Shown here: positions 21,684 through 32,251 of the stretch, in pieces | Layout of the letters: every line of letters starts with the position of its first letter | Position numbering within the stretch: the stretch's first letter is position 1 | Assembly (NCBI GenBank): GCA_030407315.1 | Contig: JALQPE010002028.1 | Location: 1 to 64,000 of the forward strand | Source: Asparagopsis taxiformis | Taxonomy: Eukaryota; Rhodophyta; Florideophyceae; Bonnemaisoniales; Bonnemaisoniaceae | Length of the DNA: 64,000 nt | Direction: 5' to 3' | The notes under the pieces: model-generated | Databases searched by the model: none | The model's input: the letters and a program-made list of their open reading frames with translations, nothing else | Told to the model about the DNA's origin: nothing | Program-made: the position numbers and the translations under genes

Positions 21684-21823
21684 GGGAGATGTTGAAATTT
21701 GATAATTTTTTCGCTCCGAAATTACTGCAGTAAAAAGTGATCTAGGTTGGTGCACTTTGCTAGATCGCTTTTTACTGCAGTAATTTCGGAGTGTAAAAAA
21801 TTACCAAATTTAAACATCTCCCT
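21684..21823. repeat. hairpin family H1, copy 1
   Basis: Inverted repeat GGGAGATGTT...AACATCTCCC around AATTACTGCAGTAAAAAG arms and a loop with TGCACTTTGC. One of seven H1 hairpins in 21.7-33.3 kb. The words CATGGAACGGGAGATG precede both this copy and the next. Confidence 0.9.
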
Positions 21824-22580
21824 GAGCTTCCGGGCGCCGAACTTGGGCTTTTCCAACAACCTGCACCGGAATTAGCCCCATATGCAGCGCTTGAGTTCCG
21901 TGGGGCGCTCGGGACATCACTTGCTCGGAGGCTGTTATACACGCACGTTCACTTCCCAACCTTGGAGAGGAATTTCTGCGAGCACATTGAACGCGTTAAC
22001 ATCAAGGTGTATGCTGTACTTTGTACTCCGTGGGCATCATTTATGCTTTTCTGTAATCATAGTTGTAGCTTTAGTCGTATACGACTCTAATGTGTTATAT
22101 CGAGAGGGGAAGGTACGTACAGGGTAATCTCAATAGGTCATTAGGAGTATTATTGTCATAGGACCCATTCCGCAGTATATTACATGTCTATATATAGATT
22201 ATCTAGGAAGTGAAGTCGACGAGACAAACTACCAGGTAAAATAGACCAAACTTCTTTAAAGCTTCACTTCATGTACCCTACGTATGGGGTAGCTCCTATT
22301 TGGAAAGACTTGGATAGTGCATATTGCATTCCAGCCGCAGCAGGAATTCAAAAGTCTTACACGTATGTTTAATGGCTGCGATGCCTAGTCGGAATTCGGA
22401 ATGTATCGTTTACCTATAGGAATGTTGTACAAACTAGTGATTTCAAAATAATGTTGTGCTCTGTGAAGTGTTACAACATGACTGACTTTGTTGAAACAGT
22501 GATAGCTCAACCGTGCTTACGTGGCCAGGTTCCCTGGTTTGAGCTCGTCTGTAAACGCGGTATCCATGGAACGGGAGATG
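21824..22580. other. spacer between two H1 hairpins, no gene seen
   Basis: AT-rich; one short frame (21882-22127) contains a hydrophobic stretch but has no recognisable relative. Confidence 0.4.
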
Positions 22581-22703
22581 TAAAAAATTGGTAATTTTTT
22601 TCGCTCCGAAATTACTGCAGTAAAAAGTGATCTAGGTTGGTGCACTTTGCTAGATCGCTTTTTACAGCTGTAATTTCGGAGCGAAAAAAATTACCAAATT
22701 TTA
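22581..22703. repeat. hairpin family H1, copy 2 (3' border of the oxygenase cassette)
   Basis: Arms of GGTAATTTTTTTCGCTCCGA type pair with the complement ending ATTACCAAATTTTA. It lies about 225 bp past the stop of the oxygenase gene; copy 3 lies at the other end of that gene. Confidence 0.92.
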
Positions 22704-22927
22704 GGACCTCAACGCCAGGGGTCCAGGGCCCTTCGCGACTTACGAAGGCACACTGGTTGCAACTAGTATACTACCATTCTTTACCTTGCCATGCACCAGA
22801 AGGGGCGAGGGCAGAGGACTATCAACGGAAGGAGATTCTGACAAACTACAAGTAGACTATAGGAATGTGGGAGAACATGGGAACAAGAGAAATATCAATT
22901 TAGAGCAAGTTATAGTTCATATGCTAT

Positions 22928-24499
22928 CTATTCAACTGTAATATACTCTTCGCTACTACTTCCCTCTTCCTTATCACTATCCGACCCGTAGTCGTGATCG
23001 AAATCGTAGGACTCCGGCAGAGCATTGGGGTCGTCACCCAGCCCTGGTGCATAAACTAGGTCGTTGACGAGCTCAGAGGAGACACGCGCAGCCATCGTAT
23101 GGACTCGAATATGGTGACCATACGGCATTCCAGTGTTGGAAAGCCTGGTCTTCACGAAATCGTGGTCCTGCCATCCTGGACCTGCATGTTCCAAGTCTCC
23201 ACGAGAGACAAACACAGAGAAGGGAGGAATCCAGACCAACTTGGGAATGAGATGGGGCCAGACGTCCAGGAAGGCCTTACGTGGGGAGTTGAGGAAGGTA
23301 TGACTGCGAGGTCGTACCAGAATCGGGGAACCCACTGCACCAGTTGCAATGAATGCATAGTCAGGATCTGGTGCAGGTTTACCGTAGTATCGGTTGGGTT
23401 CCCCTGGCGGTGGACCGGGGTATATGAAGTCCAGATGAGGTATCTGACGATCACAGCACGACCCTGTGAGCAGCATCCGAAGACCTGTTCTGCCAAACCT
23501 GAGCTTGGAGCCTTCCTTGAATCCCTTCAATGAAGAAACGGAATCTTCTAAGTGGAGCTTTTCTGCTATAATAGCGAGCAGAACATCCACAGAGACCTTA
23601 TCGTGAGCTATTGGACCAGACGCAAGCGTGTCCAGGTCTTCGACAACGGCCTTGCAGGGGGTCATGTACCGTTGCCGAGACGGCCCCCCTTCTGCATCCT
23701 TGGCTGTAGAACCGGAATTGAGAATCGAAATCCACACACCTTCCTCGTTTTCCGAGAACTTGTTGGCGAAGGCTGACAGAAAGTCGTGGATACTAGACCG
23801 CACTTCCTTAGCTCCTAGTATGTTCTCCAGGACAACATATCCATCAGAATCAATACTAGCCCTTGCCCGCTCGAAATACACAGCCCTCTCGATGGACGAA
23901 GAACCAGCCATGGCGTCAATATCCTCCCTCAGTTCCTCCACCTCCCCTTCCGTCAACAAGAACCCAGAGTGGTGTTCAGGATGAAGTAGGCTCGAAACTG
24001 AACGGACGAACGATTCAGCTTCGGCCACGGAAGTATTCTCCAGGAGGTAGGCAGGTGGACTCGGCTGTTCGTCCTCGTACCGGTGGACCAGAAACCCCTT
24101 CGAAGTCACCTTCGATTTCGTGGGGGTTTCTTCCTCCTCCTCACTCTCACCTTCATTGTCACACTCCTTCTCACCCGAAGACGGGGGTTGACCAGGAAGC
24201 GGAAAGGAGGGAGGAGGGGAAGAAGTGCTGCCAAGAGCGATGAGCTTCTCTGCAACGGCAGCACTTCTGGTCTTCGACCGAGTAACACGGGCCGGAAGCG
24301 GACTAAAGGTATCGTCCCTTTTCCTCTTTTCCCCTCGGCGGGTACTCTTGGAGGGTTTCTTGACCTTAGACCTTGGCCAGCGATATCGGAGTCTTCTCTC
24401 CCACGGTGCTCCGCTTGCTCTTGTCCCCGCCTTCCCCCCTGTCTTGTTGTGGATCCTCCCTTGCGAAAAGGATTAAACTTATCACCATCCTACGCTTCT
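22928..24499 (-). CDS. C-terminal 2OG-Fe(II) oxygenase-like part of a split ParB/oxygenase gene
   Basis: This frame is open from just after a TAG at about 24500 (a possible splice acceptor) to a stop at 22928. No ATG fits a separate start; the 393 codons from 24109 begin at GTG. The fold-defining residues can be lined up with the intact gene at 59.6 kb: HLD (metal ligands, in QIPHLDF), the distal histidine in GDLEHAG, and the arginine in HHIRVH, probably binding 2-oxoglutarate. A Lys/Arg-rich stretch (KRKRDD) and an acidic, Ser-rich segment precede it. The C terminus is acidic (SDSDKEEGSSSEE). The metal set looks intact, but upstream breaks may leave the gene dead. The substrate is unknown; a DNA base is inferred from the setting. 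Confidence 0.65.
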
Positions 24500-25687
24500 T
24501 GTAACGTGACCCCTGTAAGAGGGGTCCAAGAAGGGGCGTCATTGGGTTGACGACCATCATAGCACCGACGGGAGCAGACGAAGACCATATGGTCTTCGTC
24601 TGCTCCCGTCGGTGAGCGAGACATATGTCTCGCTCACCTTGATTCAGGTACTTGATGGGGATGAGATGGTGGACGCGGGGATAGTCGCACAGATTGTGAA
24701 CTGGCTTAGAGTTGCATGCTGTGCATTTGTGCACAGCGGCAGAGCCGGGAAAGCGACAGTGCAGTCCAAGAGAGCAAGGGAAGGGGCGTGGAGTAGTTTC
24801 GTCGGCCGGAATGCGAATGGCACGCGAAACGGGATACTCCGCACCACCCCCCAACGGTTCAGAGACTTCCGCAGTTTCGGGGTTCTGCTGTTCACCCATA
24901 GGAGTGGGGGGAACTGGAGCAGGGGAGGGTGGTGACACAGCCATAGGAGACTTGGGGGGAGAAGATGGAACCCGGGCAGCGGAGCGGAGGGTGTTGAGAC
25001 AGCCATGGGAGACTGAGCAGGAGAGGGATGAGGAGAAGGGGTGGTGGGATTGCCTGAGGACCCGGGAGCATTCTGCTGCGTTTGTTCAGGTGGAACAGCA
25101 GCAGAAATGTCCAAGGGACCAGTTTCATCCTCTGGGAGGGTCTCAGAGGGAAGGGGGACAGGGAGAGGCTCGATGATAGTTTCTCCGAACTGTGTCGGAG
25201 AACGATCCTTGCCAGGCACTTGCGATGGTGATCCTGGCGGAGGGAAAGGTGAAAGAGGAGCACTCGTTGAAGCCCTCGCACCCTCCTCCATTACCACGTC
25301 ATTGGCTGGAGTGGTATTCGCAGCAGAGTCCAACGGCTCAGTACGAGGAGGAGTCTGTTGCTTCGGTGCAACAATGAAACGATGCTGGATGACCGAACGG
25401 AAATCTTCTATACGAAGATCTTGGTTCTCCGTTCTCTTCGGCACCGGCTCCTCCTCGTACTGAACCATACGCTTGAACACGGATTTCCAGGTCGGGATCA
25501 TTTCCTTTCCATCCGGTTCAAGGTCTTCCAAGTCTGCCAATTGCTCCGTACTGAGGTCAACCATGGGTGCTAGTTCACGGATGACCTCGTAGAAATCTCT
25601 AACGTAATTGAGATATGTACGGAGCTGGAGACCTGGGATACGTCCAAACGAATGCATCAGCAGCACAGACCGGTAGTGAAGAGGCAT
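24366..25687 (-). CDS. middle part of the split ParB/oxygenase gene (frame broken near 24.95 kb)
   Basis: Two overlapping frames: 25687-24644, then 24944-24366. The first starts with helical sequence (SFGRIPGLQLRTYLNYVRDF) and runs into a Pro/Ser-rich linker. There the sensible frame moves to the second within G/C homopolymers at 24905-24960. The second frame then has a Cys/His-rich block (CSLGLHC, KCTACN, VHNLC, CLAHRRE) that may bind zinc; it occupies the place of the CTACSGPACC cluster in the 947-residue gene. After KYLNQ a GTGAGC donor-like site is followed by two perfect palindromes (24563-24638), so an intron may start there. Homopolymer sequencing error, real decay or unrecognised splicing are all possible. 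Confidence 0.45.
24563..24638. repeat. two overlapping perfect palindromes (52 and 28 bp)
   Basis: 24563-24614 is a 52-bp perfect palindrome starting CACCGACGGGAGCAGACG with CATATG at its centre. 24611-24638 is a 28-bp palindrome starting GGTGAGCGAGAC, also centred on CATATG. On the minus strand the second begins with a GTGAGC splice donor after AATCAAG, so both may lie inside an intron of the oxygenase gene. Confidence 0.9.
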
Positions 25688-25698
25688 TTGACCATCAA

Positions 25699-26749
25699 TT
25701 AACTAGCACGGTCTTCAGCCTTCGTGAATGCTGTGTCTTTTAGGACCAGAAGGCTGATGCCGACCTCGTTCTCCTTCCTCCCGGAAGCCATCTTGTAGGC
25801 TGCGTACGTGCGAGGCGAACGTCGCATATTCATAGCCACATTGACGATGGACGTCACTGTACTCTTCCGGAGGATGCCAGAAAAATGACGTTGGAAGAAC
25901 CAGCTAGACAGCTGCGAAGCCGTCATGTTGGCCAGATTCCTATCCCCAGGTTGAGCGTACTTGAGGTTGCAATTGTATATGCTAATGATAGCATGTATAC
26001 GATCCCGGATGGTGGTTGGCAAAACAGTGTGAACAAGCTCATTCAACCGCTGACTGAGGTAAAGGACATCCTCCGTAGTCATTGGCGTACCATCCGGCCT
26101 CAAGGCTTCCTGGACAGGAACGTTGTCCACCACGGAAGCTAGACGCTCAACCTGTTCCTCCTTCCCCTATAAGAAAATGAATATGTACCCAGGATATACC
26201 TCAGATGAGCCTATGATGTACGTGATATCTCTACTGTGCGCAAGAGATACTTCGCTGATTTCCCAAAGATGAGCGTAAAGACATCTCAGGTCCATCTTTG
26301 GTGTATCGCTATGCGGCCATCAGCTGAAGAGCGATTGTTCCTTATCGGTACATCATAGAAACACCATGTCTGTCATATGTTCATCATACGGCCATCATTG
26401 GTACATCTTCGAGTCTTACTGGGTTCGCCCGCACCAGAGCTCCACGACGATGAAGACCGTCCGCTATGTAGTAGCGTGTTCCATCGGGCCCAAATGGTAG
26501 ATTTACCACAGTCATGGAGCCCACAGAAGAGGTCTGAAAGCCTTCGAGAACCATCTTCTGGAACAGCACTTCAACATGAGAGACATCAACCTCGCGGGAT
26601 GTTTCTTCCGTGGCATGAATGTCAGCGATCGGAAGTTTCGTTTCCCTGAATAGGTAGTTCGAAAGCGAGGTGCCAGTGCGGGACATGGCAGGGATGGTGA
26701 GCTCTCGAGCTGCACTGGTGGTCGACTGAGGGATAGTACGCGGAGGCAT
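25699..26749 (-). CDS. N-terminal ParB-like part of the split ParB/oxygenase gene (two exons)
   Basis: Exon 1 (26749-26420) starts at MPPRTIPQS and carries a ParB/sulfiredoxin-like signature, YYIADGLHRRGAL, comparable to VLDGAHRSK in the methyltransferase at 55.4 kb. A 253-nt intron (26419-26167) has clean GTAAGA and TTTTCTTATAG borders. It joins ANP to GKEEQVERL in phase 0, so exon 2 (26166-25699) continues in frame. Exon 2 is helical (RDRIHAIISIYN, SWFFQRHFSGIL) and ends at a TAA at 25699. There the next frame resumes after a short overlap with stops in both, probably a lesion. The ParB-like fold in known proteins binds or cleaves DNA or nucleotides; here it may target the oxygenase to DNA. 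Confidence 0.6.
26167..26419 (-). other. spliceosomal intron, 253 nt
   Basis: Minus-strand donor CCCA|GTAAGA at 26419 and acceptor CATTTTCTTATAG ending at 26167. Removal keeps the frame (phase 0) between the ParB-like exon and the helical exon; the intron has stops in that frame. Confidence 0.7.
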
Positions 26750-27247
26750 GTTGTTTTTGCCGAGTGGGTAGCGCGGAAGTGTAGTGAGAAAGAGAGGGGA
26801 TAGGAGAATAGAGATGGTTGAGGAGAGATAGACTGTCGCTTTAGAGAGAAAGTGGGAGGGAGAGTGTGGTGGATAGTGCCAGGGAGATTGGCAATGAAGT
26901 GGTAGAGAGGATCCCTGAAAGGTTGGCAGAGAGAGGTAGGTAGAGGTGGAGAGATTGGTGTAGGGAGTGAAAGAAAGAAAGAGAGTGAGAGCGGAACAGT
27001 GCGTCTCGTAGGGGGAAGTCCTTGATCGGGATTGATTTTCAGGTGCAGAAGAAGCAGAGAGAGTAGTAGATGAGTAGGAGCCGAGAAAGAAGAAGTGGAT
27101 GGTCGTGTAAGGTATGCACTTGAAGGTTGTCCAAACAGGACCGTGGGACAGCACAATATAACAACTAATGCGCAAAATATCCGCCGGTTGCGTCCTAATC
27201 AATCAGAACTCATATTGAACGGTCATGGAGAGAATGGAGGATGGGCA

Positions 27248-27370
27248 TTAAATTTGGTAATTTTTTTCGCTCTGAAATTACTGCAGTAAAAAGTGATCTA
27301 GCTTTGTGCACTTAGGTAGATCACGTTTTACTGCAGTAATTTCAGAGCGAAAAAAATTACCAAATTTTAA
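27248..27370. repeat. hairpin family H1, copy 3 (5' border of the oxygenase cassette)
   Basis: TTAAATTTGGTAATTTTTTT...ATTACCAAATTTTAA, with CTGCAGTAA arms. It lies about 500 bp upstream of the ParB-like ATG. Confidence 0.92.
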
Positions 27371-27384
27371 GCGCATCTTGAGCT

Positions 27385-28062
27385 GACCCGTGGCGCCTTT
27401 TCGGCGACTGCTCTAGTCTGCACTAAACACGACCGTTGCTTCGATGATTTTATTGAGCAAAACAGAATGGCTTACGTTTACTTTCTACAATAAACGGTCG
27501 TTGACGCAGCTTGACTGTGTCTATCAAGTTGTATGCGTCACTGCCAATGTGCCCATTTCAGCTGGCTCAGAGTTATTCATCGAGTACGGACACGAAATAC
27601 TTTTCTGTGTAACCAGTACCCTGTCAGGAGAAATGTTGAGAAGTAAATGTTTTCCCATCTTCCTTTACACCCTGTTCATAGCCTTGTAGTTCAAGTACGT
27701 GTATGTGAGCCAGGAGGGAAATCCTTGCACAGGTCCACTAAACGACGTAAAATCCGAGCGTAAAATTTAGTAATTGTTTTGGCTGTGAAATTACTGCAGT
27801 AAAAAGCGATCTAGCTTGTACACTTAGGTAGATCGCTTTTTACTGCATGCAGTACTGCAGTAATTTCAGAGCCAAAAAAAATTACCAAATTTTTTACAGT
27901 CTAGCTTGTGGCGGCTGTGGTGCCTTTTCGGCGACTGCTCTAGTCTGAGCTCTAGTCTGCACTCAACACGACCGTTGCTTCAATGATGTCATTAAGCAAA
28001 ACGGTATGGCTTACGTTTACTTTCTACAATAAACGGTCTTTGACGCAGCTCAACTGTGTATG
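27385..28062. repeat. direct repeat pair, about 140 bp (27385-27520 and 27917-28062)
   Basis: Both copies share CTTTTCGGCGACTGCTCTAG, ACGACCGTTGCTTC and CTTTCTACAATAAACGGTC. Each directly follows an H1 hairpin (27248-27370 and 27761-27896), so the repeating unit is hairpin plus tail. Confidence 0.85.
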
Positions 28063-28749
28063 ATGGTTCTGTACCACACCTTGTGGGTGTTACGATTGTT
28101 TGCTCGCAAGCGCAAGTAGCTCCACTAAGGGAGGAACAGACCAGAACATGTATTCGTGGTCATGCTTCGTGCATTACCATACGGTGCATTTAGATTAGTT
28201 CATGTACATCCGGGTGAATATAGCGATGGAAAAGTAGAGGAACAACTACATTGCATTGCTCGCTAGCTTGCGTTCCGATGGTTGAGATGCCGGAAACAGA
28301 GGGTATTGGTCCGCGGTATGAGGGGAGATGTGCAAGGCAAGTGCCACAGGCGCCACAGGCGCCACAAGCTAGACTGTAAAATTTGGTAATTTTTTTGGCT
28401 CTGAAATTACTGCAGTACTGCATGCAGAAAAAAGCGATCTACCTAAGTGCACAAGCTAGATCGCTTTTTACTGCAGTAATTTCACAGCCAAAAAAATACC
28501 AAATTTTACGCTCGGATTTTACGTCGTGTAGTGGACCTGTGCAAGGATTTCCCTCCTGGCTCACATACACGTACTTGAACTACAAGGCTATGAACAGAGT
28601 TTAAAGGAAGATGGGAAAAAATTTACTTCTCAACATTTCTCCTGACAGGGTACTGGTTACACGGAAAAGTATTCGTGTCCATACTCGATGAATAACTCTG
28701 AGCCAGCTGAAATGGGCACATTGGCAGTGACGCATACAACTTGATAGGT
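27521..28749. repeat. 1.2-kb inverted duplication containing the SET 3' end and two H1 hairpins
   Basis: 27521-27896 is an inverted copy of 28377-28749, nearly identical with one single-base indel and a few substitutions. The left arm therefore carries a backward copy of the last SET codons (VVCVTANVPISAGSELFIEY) plus its 3' flank, and each arm ends in an H1 hairpin (27761-27896, 28377-28508). The 480-bp centre has the second direct repeat and no gene. Confidence 0.9.
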
Positions 28750-29349
28750 TGATACAGAGGTCTCATCAAGAACTTCTTGTATGGGGGAAGAGAAACTAAC
28801 ATTAGCAGAACGCGACGGACGCTCAGTTCCCTCCGCTGGGTCCACAAACGTTGGGTCGTTGATTTTCGATGCCGCACAATACTCGAATGGAACAATGAAG
28901 ATTGGACTTTCAGACGTGGATGGCATCAGACATTTCACATTTGCATCCTTAATTTGAACAGCGTACTTCTGGAAACGCTCAATTGAGAAGGAAGTAGGTC
29001 CAGTACCGAAAGTCTTCAACTTCGCCTTGTACAAATCCTTGTAAACCACAGATCCGAAATAGTACCCTACGATATCCCCAGGATCAATATCCACTCTTGC
29101 AAACAGGCCGTCACCAGCCGAAGGAATCGTTGACGCTGCGACGTATACATTGTGTGCCATCGCGTCTATTGACAGCAGGGTTTTAATATCCACGGTAGAT
29201 AACAAACCCAGCAGCGATTGTGGCCACTTATCAATGGGTTGTTCTGTCAACTTCTTGTGCTGGTCCGGAATGCACCAGATGCCAGTAAGAAAGCTGATGA
29301 GGTGGGGCGGAAGTTTGGTTGAAATGGGCACTTTTGAGGTTGTCTTCAA
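28657..29349 (-). CDS. SET-domain protein or SET part of a methyltransferase-SET fusion (copy 1)
   Basis: A SET-like fold is indicated by VAASTIPSAGDGLFARVDI followed by PGDIVGYYFG, then INDPTF..SANVSFS in place of the usual NHSC..PN, then VPISAGSELFIEYGHEY. Known SET proteins methylate lysines with S-adenosylmethionine. The usual NHS motif is not canonical here. No ATG lies at the conserved start: the first in-frame ATG is at 29160 (MAHNVYVAAS). Conserved residues lie upstream of it, and the frame stays open back into the methyltransferase frame. A fusion with the preceding methyltransferase is therefore likely, with a frameshift between them. The homologue at 58347-58940 keeps the same order. 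Confidence 0.7.
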   Translation of the reverse strand: MKTTSKVPISTKLPPHLISFLTGIWCIPDQHKKLTEQPIDKWPQSLLGLLSTVDIKTLLSIDAMAHNVYVAASTIPSAGDGLFARVDIDPGDIVGYYFGSVVYKDLYKAKLKTFGTGPTSFSIERFQKYAVQIKDANVKCLMPSTSESPIFIVPFEYCAASKINDPTFVDPAEGTERPSRSANVSFSSPIQEVLDETSVSTYQVVCVTANVPISAGSELFIEYGHEYFSV

Positions 29350-32140
29350 TGATGAACTCTCTTCCGAAGTTCCCAGACGAGCAGAAGCCAGCTGCTGTAG
29401 GGCAGTTGTGGACTGCTGGGCAAGTTCCCAATAGAGACCTGGTGGAGAAATGCGACGTTGACTCTAGGAAGAGACAGTTCGTAGCAATCCTTGAACTTCT
29501 CACACCCGACAAACCTCCTGTACTGACCATGGTGCATCGTCAGGCATGCAACAGCAGTGGAGAAAGTTCCAGCAAACATGTCAACAACCAAGTCGCCCTG
29601 GTTTGAGAAACGCCCAATGAGCTCTTGCATGAGAGCGACGGTCTTCTGCTCGGGGCGCAACGTAACCTTCTTCTTGTCCTTGTCCATATATTTCACCGTC
29701 TCCGACGCAGTGATCCGCGGGATGTTGTCGATGACATTTGTCCAAGCCTTGAATCTAGAAGGTATGTATCCGGCATTTCGGTAATTAACCATCCCCCAGC
29801 CTTCTCTCCCCTTGCCGAGCTTGGTGGCATGTACGACCAACTCCACCATATTCAACAAACTTGTCGTGATACGATACGGGGGGATGTGAAATGTGTCGGA
29901 CTCCGAGTACACACAATAGGCTGCGAATCAACGGCAAACATAGGATAGCCGGCAGAGTACTTCACTTTGCGGAGCTCGTAAACCCAATTGTAGAACAGAG
30001 CAGCAGATGTGAATATGAGAACATGACCACCCTTGCGCGTCACCTTGGAAATTTCAGCTACCGTGTCTTCGATTTCTTCCTGACGGAGGACATCGTAACC
30101 AGAGTTTCCTCTGCCGGACATACGCCTAGTATTGTACGGCGGGTCAGTGAGGACCAACTGAGCACTTTCCCGGATTTGCGGCTTTCCAGGATTGTCAACG
30201 GCGTCGTAGTTTTTCAGAAGGTCTCGGAAACTACAGTTGAATGTATGTAGGAAACATCCTTTCATGTTCTCCAGTTCCGCAGGAATTAACACTTCCTCTT
30301 CGACCCGCATGGAGTTCACATCAGCTTCGTTTGGACCGGTGCTGCTGCTAGCCGGGTTAGCCCCTGAGCTTGCTGCACCGATCGTACTGACCTCTAGACG
30401 CCTACGCTTAGTCGGGTTCGCTGCCACGGCTTCCGACACCTGTCGGGTTACCGAAGATTCCCGCAGTGGAGAAGCTGTCGTCTCCATTTCTCTGAACAGC
30501 TCCTCATTTGGGTCGGGCGTTGATTGCGGCTCTTCTGTGAGGCTGAACGCTGTTAGCTGCCTTTCTACCATCGCCAGTGCCGGAATAGTCGTGAACCTCC
30601 CGGAAACCGGGGAACCGGGGGATGGCTGGAAGCTCTGTATGAACGGTATATCTTGCGGAGCCGAAACAGATAGGTCGAACAATTTGTCATTGCGACATAT
30701 TGCCATTAAGTGTTCCCAGAATGACTTTGCACAGAGGCGCATTTGATCGTCTTGCAGCAGCGTACGATGGACAGCAGCACTTGAAATGCTTGCCGAGTGT
30801 TGCACTCTTCGAACAGCTCCTCTGCCATGCAACAAGGTCTTCAGCTCTCGAAGCGGTGAAAAGCCCCTATTTTCCGAGTCCAGGACGTGGTACGTAAACA
30901 GTCTCTGGTCGTAAAGAAGGTAAGGTTGTAGGAGCTCTTCTGCACCGCCTGACCCCAAGGATTTTGCCAACTCATCCCATGCTGCCAGAACCTGATGAAC
31001 CCCATATCCCAGACGCTGTGCCGTAAAAGGACTGTCCTTCTTGATTAGCGCTGTCAATCTAGCCGCAGACCTGGTTCTTGTCCGTTGTCGTGGGCGCGTT
31101 TCTACTCGCAACTTCCAGTCTCGATCCATCTGAATCAATCCCATGAGAAATACAACTTTCCGGAAAGACGGGGAATATCTTGGAGTTGCCCAGTTACCAT
31201 GATCTGTAGCCCTTTCCTGAACGTGTGAAACAAAGAATTGACAAGCCAGAGTTTGCCTGGAGTACGCATCTCGTCCAATAGCTGTCCTTTCCTGTGTGTT
31301 ATGGTTGTGGTATTCATAGAACACTGGACCTGAGGGACGAGGACTCTGGGAGCTTTTCGTTGAAATTTCTACACCCCTTGGCTCATCACGCTCATTGATG
31401 TACACCGGAATAAAGAACGATACCGACAAATCCTGCATCCCACAGCTGGTAAGAAACAGATCCCATACTCTTGTATCAAGCTCTGTATTGCCATCATCAC
31501 CAGTACTCGTGAAGTTCCGCACTGATTGCACAATGTTAAACGTGTGGCGGTGGTACGCATATGAAAACCACCTGTCAACGATTACGATGGCTTCTAGAGA
31601 TGGTAGATTGAATCTGTACAGACTGCCCACAGCCCTTCGGAACGCTGAGAGTGAACGTTCTTCGAGTGGAACGTTATCCTCGTCCTTCTCTCTATTATGC
31701 CAGCAGTCCCGCATGTAAGCTACAATTGACACACTTTCGTAGAACGGAATTGTCCTTTCGCTCTCCAGAATGTGATAGAGAATCAAGGCAAGCGTATGCG
31801 GTTTGGAGGAAATAGACTCATAGCACATGCGGAGTAAATACCTTGAAGTCTTGGTTCGGGGGCGTGACAATACCTCTTCGCACACGTCCATACCTCCAAC
31901 CAGGGTAACGTCCCCGTTTTCCGCTATGGTACCGTGCAGATAGAGAGCATCGAAGTTTAGGTGCGTTCCACGGGGAATATCAGAGGCAGGAGTGGTAGCC
32001 CCTTCAATCGCTGGAATTGAAACAGCGCGCGCCGGATCCACCCAGAGAATTGTTCCGTCTCCGTACAAATCATGCGGTTCTAATGGTCCATTTTCGGTGC
32101 GTGTTACGACGAGCCCATGTCGCCGTCGTACTTCTGCCAT
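29346..32140 (-). pseudogene. ParB-like/DNA methyltransferase gene, frameshifted (copy 1)
   Basis: The start at 32140 (MAEVRRRHG) was preferred to the ATG at 32251. The N-terminal region is ParB-like but its signature is degenerate (VGGMDVCEEVL instead of DGAHRS). A long helical middle and a basic KRRRLEV near residue 610 follow. The catalytic part has DPPYNTR (motif IV) near residue 665. Near 29925 a GTGTGTAC run marks a shift by two bases, after which the second frame gives GREGWGMVNYRN and VVDMFAGTFSTAVA (motif I). Motif IV before motif I is the permuted order of beta-class enzymes that make N6-methyladenine or N4-methylcytosine. The first frame stops at 29852 and the second at 29346. Sequencing error or programmed shift remain possible. 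H1 hairpins border the cassette at 28377-28508 and 32500-32616. Confidence 0.75.
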
Positions 32141-32251
32141 TACTTGTGAGGTGAAGAGAAAAGGGAGAGCAGGGAGAATGGAAAAAGATGAGTGCGGAAA
32201 GTTTTCGACGATCAAAGGACGGACTGGAAGTCCACGCCCTCCAAAGTCCAC

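Noticed and set aside
22637..22855. Small protein gene starting within the H1 hairpin
   Set aside because: The first 20 residues are the hairpin arm itself; the same peptide recurs at 32376-32561 for the same reason.
23863..25463. Plus-strand frames opposite the oxygenase gene
   Set aside because: They mirror the Pro/Ser-rich minus-strand coding sequence and show no motif of their own.
27444..27689. Second SET gene on the plus strand
   Set aside because: It is only the backward copy of the SET 3' end in the inverted duplication; no other SET block is present.
28657..29349. Overlapping ATGA start-stop coupling between methyltransferase and SET
   Set aside because: The codon at 29349 is TTG, not ATG, so the overlap is not evidence for coupled translation.
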